Positions 1 to 5,809 of a stretch of 5,809 nucleotides of DNA are shown one piece after another. The position numbers were made by a program, and so were the translations under genes. Positions within the stretch are counted from its first letter, which is position 1, and each line of letters opens with the position of its first letter. The notes under the pieces are model-generated. The model did not search any database. It was not told the DNA's origin and was given only the letters and a program-made list of their open reading frames with translations. Where the stretch lies: NCBI GenBank assembly GCA_028706585.1, contig JAQTVX010000149.1:1-5809 (forward strand), in the 5' to 3' direction. Origin of the DNA: Candidatus Krumholzibacteriia bacterium (GTDB lineage: Bacteria; Krumholzibacteriota; Krumholzibacteriia; Krumholzibacteriales; Krumholzibacteriaceae).

Positions 1-1
1 G

Positions 2-820
2 GTCGTGAACGACGTCCTCGCCGGCGAGTACACGAGCGTGTTCAAAGGGCGCGGGATGGAGTTCGACGAGGTGCGCGAGTACATGCCGGGAGACGACGTC
101 CGCTCCATCGACTGGAACGTCACGGCCCGCATGGACCGCCCCTACGTGAAGCGCTTCGTCGAGGAGCGCGAGCTCACAGTGTACTTCCTCGTGGATCTCT
201 CGGCCTCGGGCGCCTTCGGCAGCGTCAAGAAGCTCAAGAACGAGATCGCGGCCGAGTTCTGTGCGCTGCTGTCGTTCTCCGCGGTCAAAAACAACGACAA
301 GGTCGGGCTTATCGTCTTCACAGACCAGGTCGAGCTCTACGTGCCGCCCAAAAAGGGGACGACGCACGTGCTGCGCCTCATCAGGGAGCTTCTCAACTTC
401 AAGCCGAAGGCCGCGAAAACCGATATCGGCGGCACGCTTGACTATTTCGGCAAGGTCGCCAAGAAGCGCGCCGTCGTGTTCCTCGTGAGCGATTTCCAGT
501 CGGAGGGCTTCGAAAAGGCTATGCGGATAGTCTCGAAACGGCACGACCTCATCGCCGTGCCCATCACCGATCCGCGCGAGGTGCGTCTCCCGAACGTCGA
601 CCTGATCGAGCTCGAGGACGCCGAGACAGGTGAAATGGTGCTCGTCGACACGTCGAGCGCGGCCGTGCGGAAACGTTACGAGCGCTTGGGGCGCGAGCGA
701 TCCGAGCGGTTCCGCGAGCTCTTCGCGTCGATGGGCGTGGACAGGATCGAAGTTATGACCGACAAGGACTATGTATCGAGGCTTGTTCAGTTCTTCAGGG
801 CTCGAGAGCGGAGGTACTAG
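2..820 (+). CDS. DUF58 domain protein (VWA-like fold), 5'-truncated
   Basis: This is the C-terminal 273 residues of a DUF58 protein; the reading frame is open to the left edge. Family members of this type run to about 290-300 residues, so roughly 20-25 N-terminal residues are missing. The GTG at position 5 lies inside the conserved block (VNDVLAGEY) and is not a credible start. Visible family hallmarks are FKGRGMEFDEVREY, PGDDVRSIDWNVTAR and YVKRFVEEREL. A VWA-like core follows, with a MIDAS-type DLSAS (nt 194-208), a later Thr in KTDIGGT and an Asp in VSDF. The C-terminus (TDKDYVSRL, then FFRARERR) is also typical. No membrane segment or signal peptide is present, so a soluble cytoplasmic protein is expected. 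DUF58 genes usually sit directly after a MoxR AAA+ ATPase gene and are thought to work with it, although the molecular activity is not established. The stop is one base before the next start. Confidence 0.93.
   Translation, partial: VVNDVLAGEYTSVFKGRGMEFDEVREYMPGDDVRSIDWNVTARMDRPYVKRFVEERELTVYFLVDLSASGAFGSVKKLKNEIAAEFCALLSFSAVKNNDKVGLIVFTDQVELYVPPKKGTTHVLRLIRELLNFKPKAAKTDIGGTLDYFGKVAKKRAVVFLVSDFQSEGFEKAMRIVSKRHDLIAVPITDPREVRLPNVDLIELEDAETGEMVLVDTSSAAVRKRYERLGRERSERFRELFASMGVDRIEVMTDKDYVSRLVQFFRARERRY
810..815 (+). promoter_or_regulatory. Shine-Dalgarno site that decides the start of the SurA-like gene
   Basis: GGAGGT lies 6 bases before the GTG at 822. It overlaps the last codons of the DUF58 gene. 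It favours the GTG at 822 over the in-frame ATG at 771, which would force a 50-base overlap and has no comparable site. Confidence 0.75.
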
Positions 821-821
821 C

Positions 822-1880
822 GTGAGAGATTCGAGCAGTGGTTCACCTTTCAGCCTGCCGCCGCGGGACCGTCAGAATGGCCGGCCCGGCCGGACAGTTG
901 TCGCGATCGTCGTGGCGCTCGTGGCAATCACCCTGGCGCTCGGCCTCTTCTTCGCCGGGAAGAAAGAGGGAGGCGGCGCCTCGAGCGGCCTCTCCGGCAA
1001 GAAGCTCCAGGAGCTCGCGCTGAAGTTCGAGGAACAGAAGCTCGACGGGGCCGCGGCGCGCGCGTGGACCGAATACCTCGAGTCCGTCCGGCCCGGCGGC
1101 GACGAGGCCGCCCGCATCTGGTTCAGGGTCGGGAAGCTTTATCAGGACGCTAGCGACTTCGAGCGGGCTCTCGAGGCGTACTACCGCTCAGAGGCCATCG
1201 CCAAGCTCGACGAGCTCGAGCCCGAGATATCCAAGCGCGCGGCCGACTGCCTCGAGGCGCTCGGCAAGTTCGCCGCCCTGAACTACGAGCTCGAATCGCG
1301 GACGGCCGTCGCGAAGACCGATTCATCAGGCGGCGGAGACGTTCTCGCCGAGATCGGCACGTGGAAGATCACGCGCGCCGGCCTCGACCAGATGATCGAG
1401 GCGGAGATCGACGCGCAGCTCAGCCAGCTCGCGAGCGGCCTCGCGCCGGCGGAGAGGCAGATGCAAAAGCAGAAGCTCCTCGACGGCGTCCTCAAGCAGG
1501 GGGAGCGCGAGAAATGGCTCCAGCGCTTCGTCGCGGAGGAGATGCTCTACAGGCGCGCGGGCGAAATGAAGCTCGCCGACGAGCCGTCGTTCAGGACGCT
1601 CACCCGCAGTCTGGAGCGCCAGATCCTCGCGCAGAAGCTCCTCGATCAGGAGCTCGCCAAGCGCGTCACGATCACGCCGGACGATCTAAAGATGTACTAC
1701 GAAGCCCACAAGGATCAGTTCAAGAAGGACGGCAAGGAGCAGCCGTTCGACAAGGTCGAGGGCGACGTCTCCGCCGCGGTGAAGATGCAGAAGGAGATGG
1801 AGGTCCAGCAGCAGCTTCTCGGCGAGCTCAAGGACCGCTACAACGTCGTCATTCACACGTCCAAGCTGGGTGGTAAATGA
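822..1880 (+). CDS. Membrane-anchored TPR-like/SurA-N-like protein lacking a parvulin domain
   Basis: A 352-residue protein starting at GTG 822, supported by GGAGGT six bases upstream. Residues 1-24 are Ser/Arg-rich and presumably cytoplasmic, and residues 25-46 form one hydrophobic helix (TVVAIVVALVAITLALGLFF). A Gly/Ser linker follows. Residues 60-165 are amphipathic helices resembling TPRs (IWFRVGKLYQDASDFERALE). Residues 172-345 resemble the chaperone part of SurA/PpiC-type peptidyl-prolyl isomerases: an 'EIGTWKITRAGLDQMI' opening, long helices, a 'TPDDLKMYYEAHKDQFK' segment, then a C-terminal helix and the strand YNVVIH. In catalytic relatives the roughly 90-residue parvulin domain lies after the YYEAHKDQF motif; here only about 8 residues separate it from the closing PFDKVEGDV helix. 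I infer a periplasm-facing holdase or assembly chaperone without isomerase activity. The stop overlaps the next ATG (ATGA). The SurA-like assignment rests on motif resemblance and is moderate. Confidence 0.78.
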   Translation: MRDSSSGSPFSLPPRDRQNGRPGRTVVAIVVALVAITLALGLFFAGKKEGGGASSGLSGKKLQELALKFEEQKLDGAAARAWTEYLESVRPGGDEAARIWFRVGKLYQDASDFERALEAYYRSEAIAKLDELEPEISKRAADCLEALGKFAALNYELESRTAVAKTDSSGGGDVLAEIGTWKITRAGLDQMIEAEIDAQLSQLASGLAPAERQMQKQKLLDGVLKQGEREKWLQRFVAEEMLYRRAGEMKLADEPSFRTLTRSLERQILAQKLLDQELAKRVTITPDDLKMYYEAHKDQFKKDGKEQPFDKVEGDVSAAVKMQKEMEVQQQLLGELKDRYNVVIHTSKLGGK

Positions 1881-2890
1881 GAAAGGTCCTCGTGCTGTTT
1901 CTCGTTCTTCTCTGCGCCGCCCCGTCCTGCAAGAGGGGGGGCGCGGACAAGAAGAACGAGTTCCCCTACAGCCGCCGTTTCGAGAGCGGCCCGGTGAGCT
2001 TCCGCGTCTCGCTGAGCGACAGCTCCGTCTCGATCGCGAAGCGCGTGAACATGCTCCTCGAGACGCGCGCGCAGAAGGGCTACAGCGCCGAGCTCCCTAA
2101 GTTCGGCGACAAGCTGAGCGAGTTCGGCATCGTCGACTACCGTAACTATCAGAACGAGCTCGCCCCCGACGGCTCCGTCGTCACGAAACGTCTCTACGAG
2201 CTCGAGCCATTCCTGTCCGGCGAGTACAAGATCCCTCCGATGGAGATCGCCTTCTACCAGGAGGGGGACAGCACGCGCCACACGCTCGAGTCCGACACCA
2301 TTATCGTGAATGTGACCTCGCTGCTGCCGAAGGACAAGGCATCGCTCAACATCAACGACGTCGCTCCTCCCGCGAAATTCCCATTCGGCTGGAGGAACAT
2401 TCTCATCGTCGTGGGCTGTGTCGCCGGAGCTGCGGCGGCGTTCCTGATCTTCTGGAAGAGGCGCCGCATCAAGGAAAAGATCGTTCCGAAGCTCCCGGCG
2501 CACGAGATCGCCTACCGCAAGCTCGAGGCGCTTCTCGCACGGAAGCTCGTCGAGCAGAAGCTCTACCGTGAGTTCACGGCCGAGGTGTCGGACATCCTGC
2601 GCGCATACATCGAGGACCGCTTCGGCCTCAAGGCGCCCGAGCGCACGACGGAGGAGTTCCTCGTCGAGGTGAGCCCGGCGCTTCCCGTGGACGCGCAGAA
2701 GAAGGACATTCTCAGGTCGTTCCTCGTTCACTGCGATCTCGTGAAGTTCGCGGCGCTCGAGCCCTCTGTCGCCGACGTGGAGCGCACGTTCGCCACCTGC
2801 AGAGATTTTCTCGAGGCGACGAAGGTCCGGGAGGAGGTGAAGGCCGACGCCGCCGAGGCGGCGAGCGCTCCGACGCGCAAGAGCGCGTGA
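1877..2890 (+). CDS. BatD-like periplasmic domain, membrane helix and DUF4381-like cytoplasmic tail
   Basis: A 337-residue protein. The N-terminus is a signal sequence (MRKVLVLFLVLLCAAPSC). Cys18 sits in a poor lipobox (A-P-S-C), so it may be a lipoprotein but this is unsure. Residues 38-148 look like the beta-rich periplasmic domain of BatD/oxygen-tolerance proteins: FRVSLSDSSVSIAKRV, then a Pro-Lys-Phe and 'SEFGIVDY' stretch, then YELEPFLSGEYKIPPMEIAF. Residues 174-193 are a membrane helix followed by KRRRIKEK, which places the rest in the cytoplasm. Residues 205-315 match the DUF4381-like pattern, with PAHEIAYRKLEAL, YREFTAEVSDILRAYIEDRFG and the diagnostic APERTTEEFL. The ATG overlaps the previous stop by 4 bases; only a weak GGGTGG lies upstream, so translation is probably coupled. 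Its likely role is a membrane partner of the VWA proteins encoded next. No catalytic residues are apparent, and the molecular function is unknown for the family. Confidence 0.82.
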   Translation: MRKVLVLFLVLLCAAPSCKRGGADKKNEFPYSRRFESGPVSFRVSLSDSSVSIAKRVNMLLETRAQKGYSAELPKFGDKLSEFGIVDYRNYQNELAPDGSVVTKRLYELEPFLSGEYKIPPMEIAFYQEGDSTRHTLESDTIIVNVTSLLPKDKASLNINDVAPPAKFPFGWRNILIVVGCVAGAAAAFLIFWKRRRIKEKIVPKLPAHEIAYRKLEALLARKLVEQKLYREFTAEVSDILRAYIEDRFGLKAPERTTEEFLVEVSPALPVDAQKKDILRSFLVHCDLVKFAALEPSVADVERTFATCRDFLEATKVREEVKADAAEAASAPTRKSA

Positions 2891-2910
2891 CGGGCCGGCA
2901 GGCCGAAGAT

Positions 2911-3984
2911 ATGTTTCACGGCATCAGATTCGCGACCCCGTGGGCCTTCATGGCGCTTCTCGCCGTGCCGGTCGTCATTCTCTACTTGTGGCGGTTCGGG
3001 AAGCCCGGCACCGTGCGATTCTCCACGATCGGGAACGCGAAGCGCGCCGGGGCTTCCTTCCGCACGAACTTCGCCATGCTGCCCATGGCGCTGCGCATTC
3101 TCGCGATCGTGCTCGTCGTCATCGCGCTCGCGCGGCCGCAGCAGGGGCACGAGAAGGTCAAGGACGTGACGAAGGGCATCGCGATCGAGATGGTCCTCGA
3201 CCGCTCGGGGAGCATGGGCACCGAGATGGATTTTCTGGGGATGCGCTCCGATAGGCTGGGCGTCGTCAAGAGAGTGTTCTCCGAGTTCATCATGGGAAAC
3301 GGCAAGACGCTCAAGGGGCGCCCGAACGATCTCGTCGGAATGGTCTCATTCGCCCGCTACGCCGACACGATGGCGCCCTTGACGCTCGAGCACGCGGCTC
3401 TCATGCGCTTTCTCGAGAGCATCAAGGTGGTCACGCGCCAGAACGAGGACGGCACATCGATCGGGGACGCGATCGCGCTGGCGGCGGCGCGGCTCCGCAC
3501 GGCCGAGGAGGAGCTCTCGCGCCACACGCAGCAGGAGGGCGGCAAGGAGTACGAGATCAAGAGCAAGATCATAATCCTCCTCACCGACGGCCAGAACAAC
3601 TACGGCAGGCGCACGCCCGTCGAGGCGGCGCAGCTGGCCGCCGAGTGGGGTATAAAGATATACGCGATCGGCGTGGGCGGCCGCGAGGCCGTCCGCACCG
3701 TGCACACGCTGTTCGGCGATTTCAAGGTGCCGGTCGCCGAGGGGGTCGACGAAGAGACGCTCCATCAGGTGGCGGACGAGACGCACGGGAGATTCTTCAT
3801 GGCGGAGGACGAGAAGTCGCTGCGCCAGATCTACGAGGAGATAGACACGCTCGAGACGAGCGAGATCGAATCGGTGCGCTTCGTCGATTACAAGGAGCTC
3901 TTCGCGCTCTTCGCGCTCGCGGCGCTCTGCGTGATGATGCTCGAGGTGGCGCTCGCGAACACCATTTTCAGGAAGATTCCGTGA
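2911..3984 (+). CDS. batA: BatA-like VWA domain membrane protein
   Basis: A 357-residue protein with three membrane helices (about residues 10-28, 54-75 and 328-350) and a VWA domain between the second and third. The metal-binding MIDAS site looks complete: DRSGS (Asp97, Ser99, Ser101), Thr182 in EDGTSIGDA and Asp226 in LLTDGQNN. The loop between helices 1 and 2 is basic (GNAKRAGASFR), so by the positive-inside rule the VWA domain faces the periplasm. The start is uncertain. ATG 2911 gives the usual BatA opening (RFATPWAF just before helix 1) with a weak AGG eight bases upstream. GTG 2887 would add 8 residues and overlap the previous stop as GTGA. Compared with the BatB-like neighbour, the domain carries extra residues after the first MIDAS helix (GNGKTLKGRPND) and before the TDG strand (SRHTQQEGGKEYEIK). 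It probably binds Mg2+ and mediates protein contacts with the adjacent BatB-like protein. Confidence 0.9.
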   Translation: MFHGIRFATPWAFMALLAVPVVILYLWRFGKPGTVRFSTIGNAKRAGASFRTNFAMLPMALRILAIVLVVIALARPQQGHEKVKDVTKGIAIEMVLDRSGSMGTEMDFLGMRSDRLGVVKRVFSEFIMGNGKTLKGRPNDLVGMVSFARYADTMAPLTLEHAALMRFLESIKVVTRQNEDGTSIGDAIALAAARLRTAEEELSRHTQQEGGKEYEIKSKIIILLTDGQNNYGRRTPVEAAQLAAEWGIKIYAIGVGGREAVRTVHTLFGDFKVPVAEGVDEETLHQVADETHGRFFMAEDEKSLRQIYEEIDTLETSEIESVRFVDYKELFALFALAALCVMMLEVALANTIFRKIP

Positions 3985-3987
3985 GGG
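3983..3987 (+). promoter_or_regulatory. Shine-Dalgarno site for the BatB-like gene
   Basis: GAGGG ends 5 bases before the GTG at 3993 and overlaps the batA stop codon. It supports the GTG start over the in-frame ATG at 4014, which would begin inside the first membrane helix. Confidence 0.65.
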
Positions 3988-3992
3988 CTTAA

Positions 3993-5006
3993 GTGCACAT
4001 CGGCAATATAAAGATGCTCTACCTCCTGTGGCTCGTGCCCGTGCTCGTGTTCCTCCACGCCTGGGCGGCGTACCGGAGGCGCGCGGCGCTGCGCGCGTTC
4101 GTCGAGGACGATCTTCTCGAACGCATCGGGCTCAGCCTGAGCGGCACGGGGCGCACGTCCAAGGCGATCCTCGTCACGCTCGCCTTCGCGTTCATCGCGT
4201 TCGCCGTCGCGCGCCCCGCGTGGAATCCCAAGCCGCAAACGATCGAGCGCCGCGGGCGCGACATCATGGTCGTCCTCGACGTGTCGAAGAGCATGCTCGC
4301 CGAGGATCTCGTGCCGAACCGCCTAGAGCGCTCGAAGCTCGCGATCAAGGACATGGTCGACCGGCTCCAGGGGGACCGCGTCGGGCTCATCGTGTTCGCC
4401 GGCACCGCCGTGCTCAAGGTGCCGCTGACGCTCGATTACGGCTTTTTTGACCTCGTTCTCGACGACATCGACGTGAACGCCGTCTCGCGCGGGGGGACGA
4501 AAATAGGGGATGCCCTCCGCAAGGCGATGGACGAGGGATTCGACACGCAGGAGAAGAAATACAAGGACGTTATCCTTATCACCGACGGGGAGGATCACGA
4601 CTCGTTCCCCGTCGAGGCCGCCGAGGAGGCGGGCGAGAAGGGAATTCGCATCATCGCCATCGGCATCGGCGACGAGAACCAGGGGCGGCGCATCCCCGTC
4701 ACGGACGGGCAGGGTAACCGCGGATTTCTGACGTATCAGGGGCAGGAGGTCTGGAGCAGGCTCGACGCGAACACGCTGCGCAAGATGGCGAATGCGACCC
4801 CGGGCGGAAGGTATCTGAACGTCGCGACCGGCTCTATCGATCTCGGCGACGTGTACCTCAAGCTCATCGCCGGCGAGGAGAAGCGCGACCTCGAGGCCAA
4901 GACGATGACGCTCTTCGAGGAGAAATTTCAAATATTCCTCGGCGTGGCGCTCATCCTCATGGCAGCAGAGATGGTCGTGGGCGAGAGGAGGCGAATGGCG
5001 CGATGA
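3993..5006 (+). CDS. batB: BatB-like VWA domain membrane protein
   Basis: A 337-residue protein with the same plan as its upstream neighbour: membrane helices at about residues 8-26, 57-75 and 311-328, and a VWA domain from about 88 to 300. MIDAS residues are DVSKS (Asp96, Ser98, Ser100), Thr169 in RGGTKIGDA and Asp198 in LITDGEDHD. The 'SKSMLAEDLVPNRLERSK' stretch, the GRRIPVTDGQG loop and the 'EEKFQIFLGVAL' segment before helix 3 are typical of BatB. The loop after helix 1 (YRRRAALRAF) and the C-terminal ERRRMAR are basic, which puts the VWA domain in the periplasm. The chosen GTG has GAGGG five bases upstream and gives the usual short N-terminus before helix 1. Some proteobacterial relatives fuse this domain to a TPR region; here the TPR part is a separate gene overlapping the stop by 4 bases. 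It is expected to pair with the BatA- and BatC-like proteins. Confidence 0.92.
   Translation: MHIGNIKMLYLLWLVPVLVFLHAWAAYRRRAALRAFVEDDLLERIGLSLSGTGRTSKAILVTLAFAFIAFAVARPAWNPKPQTIERRGRDIMVVLDVSKSMLAEDLVPNRLERSKLAIKDMVDRLQGDRVGLIVFAGTAVLKVPLTLDYGFFDLVLDDIDVNAVSRGGTKIGDALRKAMDEGFDTQEKKYKDVILITDGEDHDSFPVEAAEEAGEKGIRIIAIGIGDENQGRRIPVTDGQGNRGFLTYQGQEVWSRLDANTLRKMANATPGGRYLNVATGSIDLGDVYLKLIAGEEKRDLEAKTMTLFEEKFQIFLGVALILMAAEMVVGERRRMAR
4986..4991 (+). promoter_or_regulatory. Shine-Dalgarno site for the TPR protein gene
   Basis: AGGAGG, a full consensus site inside the end of batB, lies 11 bases before the ATG at 5003. The nearer ATG at 4995 is in the batB frame and only 3 bases away, so it is not used. 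The slightly long spacing may be offset by coupling through the ATGA stop-start overlap. Confidence 0.6.
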
Positions 5007-5809
5007 AGAAGGCTCTGTGCATTCTGATAATGGCGCTCTGCGCGGGCGCGGCGGCGACATGCGCGTTCGCCGACACGCCGGGCGGGCTCGTTTCGAAGGG
5101 CAACAGGCACTACGGCAAGAAGGACTATACAAAAGCGCTCGATCTCTACGATCGCGCCTCCGTCAAGGCGCCCGAGTCTGCGATCATCGCCTTCAACAAG
5201 GGGGACGCCCTCTACAAGAAGGGCGACCTCGACAAGGCGCGCGAGCAGTTTCAGCAGGCCGCATCCAGAACCAAGTCCCTCCCCTTCGAGTCGAGGGCAT
5301 GGTACAACCTCGGTAACTGCGCCTTCATGGATGGTGGCCGCCAGGAAGACAGCGACCTGCAGAAGGCGCTCGAGAGCTACGAGGAGAGCGTGAAGCTCTA
5401 CGGCACGGCGCTCCAGAAGGATGCCGACAACAAGCAGGCCGCCGAGAACCTCGAGATCGCGCGCCTCAAGATCAAGGACCTGCTGGACCGGATCAAGAAG
5501 CAGCAGCAACAGGGTGGCCAGCAGAACCAGCAGAACCAGCAAAATCAACAGAATCAGCAACAGCAGCAGGGGCAGCAGAATCAGCAGCAGGGCCAGAACC
5601 AGGATCAGCAGAACAAAGACCAGCAAAACAAGGAGCAACAACAACAGCAGGGCGCCGAACAGAACAAGGATCGAGATAAGCAGCAGGCGGACAAGGACAA
5701 GCAGGGCGCCCCGAAGGATCGAGAGAAAAAACAGCTTGCACGCGATGCCACCGCGCGAGAGATTCTCGATCAGGAGAAAGAGGATCGCAAGGATCAGCAG
5801 CTCCAGAAC
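5003..5809 (+). CDS. batC: BatC-like secreted TPR protein with Gln/Asn-rich tract, 3'-truncated
   Basis: The frame is open from ATG 5003 to the right edge (269 residues, no stop). Residues 1-23 are a signal peptide with a likely cleavage after AFA (before Asp24). Residues 26-93 hold two TPRs ('GNRHYGKKDYTKALDLYDRA' and FNKGDALYKKGDLDKAREQF). A third, at about 96-141, begins WYNLGNCAF and has an insertion between its helices. The 'ADNKQAAENLEIARLKIKDL' stretch (141-160) is typical of TPR proteins next to BatB. Residues 167-216 are almost entirely Gln and Asn, and 218-269 are highly charged. The final stretch (AREILDQEKEDRKDQQLQN) resembles the C-terminal motif of the family, so the true stop is probably only a few codons beyond the window. 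It is likely a periplasmic scaffold for the two VWA proteins. An alternative lipobox at Cys20 (A-A-T-C) is poor. Confidence 0.88.
   Translation, partial: MKKALCILIMALCAGAAATCAFADTPGGLVSKGNRHYGKKDYTKALDLYDRASVKAPESAIIAFNKGDALYKKGDLDKAREQFQQAASRTKSLPFESRAWYNLGNCAFMDGGRQEDSDLQKALESYEESVKLYGTALQKDADNKQAAENLEIARLKIKDLLDRIKKQQQQGGQQNQQNQQNQQNQQQQQGQQNQQQGQNQDQQNKDQQNKEQQQQQGAEQNKDRDKQQADKDKQGAPKDREKKQLARDATAREILDQEKEDRKDQQLQN
5501..5650 (+). repeat. Gln/Asn codon-repeat tract within the TPR protein gene
   Basis: About 150 bases of CAG/CAA and AAC/AAT codons encode 50 residues, of which 33 are Gln and 8 Asn. It includes four consecutive Asn-Gln-Gln units (5525-5560) and a doubled DQQNK (5603-5632). 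The units differ at synonymous positions, so this is a repeat at protein level rather than a fresh DNA duplication. Base composition is visibly less GC-rich than in the flanking genes. Confidence 0.85.

Noticed and set aside
771..821. In-frame ATG at 771 as an alternative start of the SurA-like gene
   Set aside because: It would overlap the DUF58 gene by 50 bases, lacks a ribosome site, and encodes a Ser/Gly-rich stretch that is simply the DUF58 C-terminus in another frame. GTG 822 has GGAGGT at ideal spacing.
600..1300. Repeated CTCGAG hexamers as a possible binding or restriction motif
   Set aside because: Several, such as the one in DELEPEIS, are in-frame Leu-Glu codons (CTC-GAG) favoured by the codon bias and the Leu/Glu-rich helices. 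There is no regular spacing and no intergenic placement.
1853..2731. A 292-codon open frame on the minus strand
   Set aside because: It lies opposite the BatD-like gene, its translation is dominated by Arg/Leu/Val/Glu as expected from antisense GC-rich codons, and it shows no recognisable domain.
4323..5132. A 269-codon open frame on the minus strand
   Set aside because: It is opposite the well-supported batB and batC genes and resembles no family; long antisense frames are common at this GC content.
4928..5644. A minus-strand open frame with a poly-Leu start that looks like a membrane protein
   Set aside because: The Leu run is only the reverse complement of CAG/CAA codons in the Gln-rich tract (CTG/TTG), so the apparent hydrophobicity is an artefact.
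5501..5650. Possible CRISPR or tandem DNA repeat
   Set aside because: The units are short coding triplets and nonamers in frame with the TPR protein, with synonymous variation and no spacers.

Overview
The window is one continuous stretch of tightly packed plus-strand genes. It reads as the central part of a Bat-type (MoxR/von Willebrand factor A) operon from a GC-rich, Gram-negative (two-membrane) bacterium. The GC-rich third codon positions, frequent CTC/GAG/CGC codons, periplasmic-type proteins and a SurA-like chaperone fold support a diderm. The phylum cannot be fixed from this sequence; a deltaproteobacterial-grade or related uncultured lineage would fit, but that is a guess.

Layout: (1) a DUF58 protein cut at its N-terminus by the left edge (2-820). 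(2) A membrane-anchored protein with a TPR-like helical segment and a SurA/PpiC-type chaperone module that appears to lack the parvulin catalytic domain (822-1880). (3) A protein with a BatD-like periplasmic region, one membrane helix and a DUF4381-like cytoplasmic tail (1877-2890). (4) A BatA-like VWA protein (2911-3984). (5) A BatB-like VWA protein (3993-5006). (6) A BatC-like secreted TPR protein with a long Gln/Asn-rich tract, cut by the right edge before its stop (5003-5809). Junctions are 4-base overlaps or gaps of 1 to 20 bases, so the genes are almost certainly cotranscribed and partly translationally coupled. No promoter, terminator, RNA gene, mobile element or CRISPR is visible, and no gene-free stretch exceeds about 20 bases.

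How the parts probably work together: in related operons a MoxR AAA+ ATPase gene lies just upstream of the DUF58 gene and a BatD gene often follows BatC; both would be outside this window. Hydrophobic segments and positive-inside charge suggest that both VWA domains, the SurA-like protein, the BatD-like domain and the TPR protein face the periplasm. The DUF58 protein (with MoxR) and the tail of the BatD-like protein would be cytoplasmic. This fits a membrane-spanning maturation or stress-tolerance complex, whose biochemical role is still poorly defined in any organism.

The operon type is known. The less usual parts are the SurA-like protein without a catalytic domain inside the operon, the BatD-like/DUF4381-like combination ahead of batA, and the roughly 80% Gln/Asn tract in the TPR protein.
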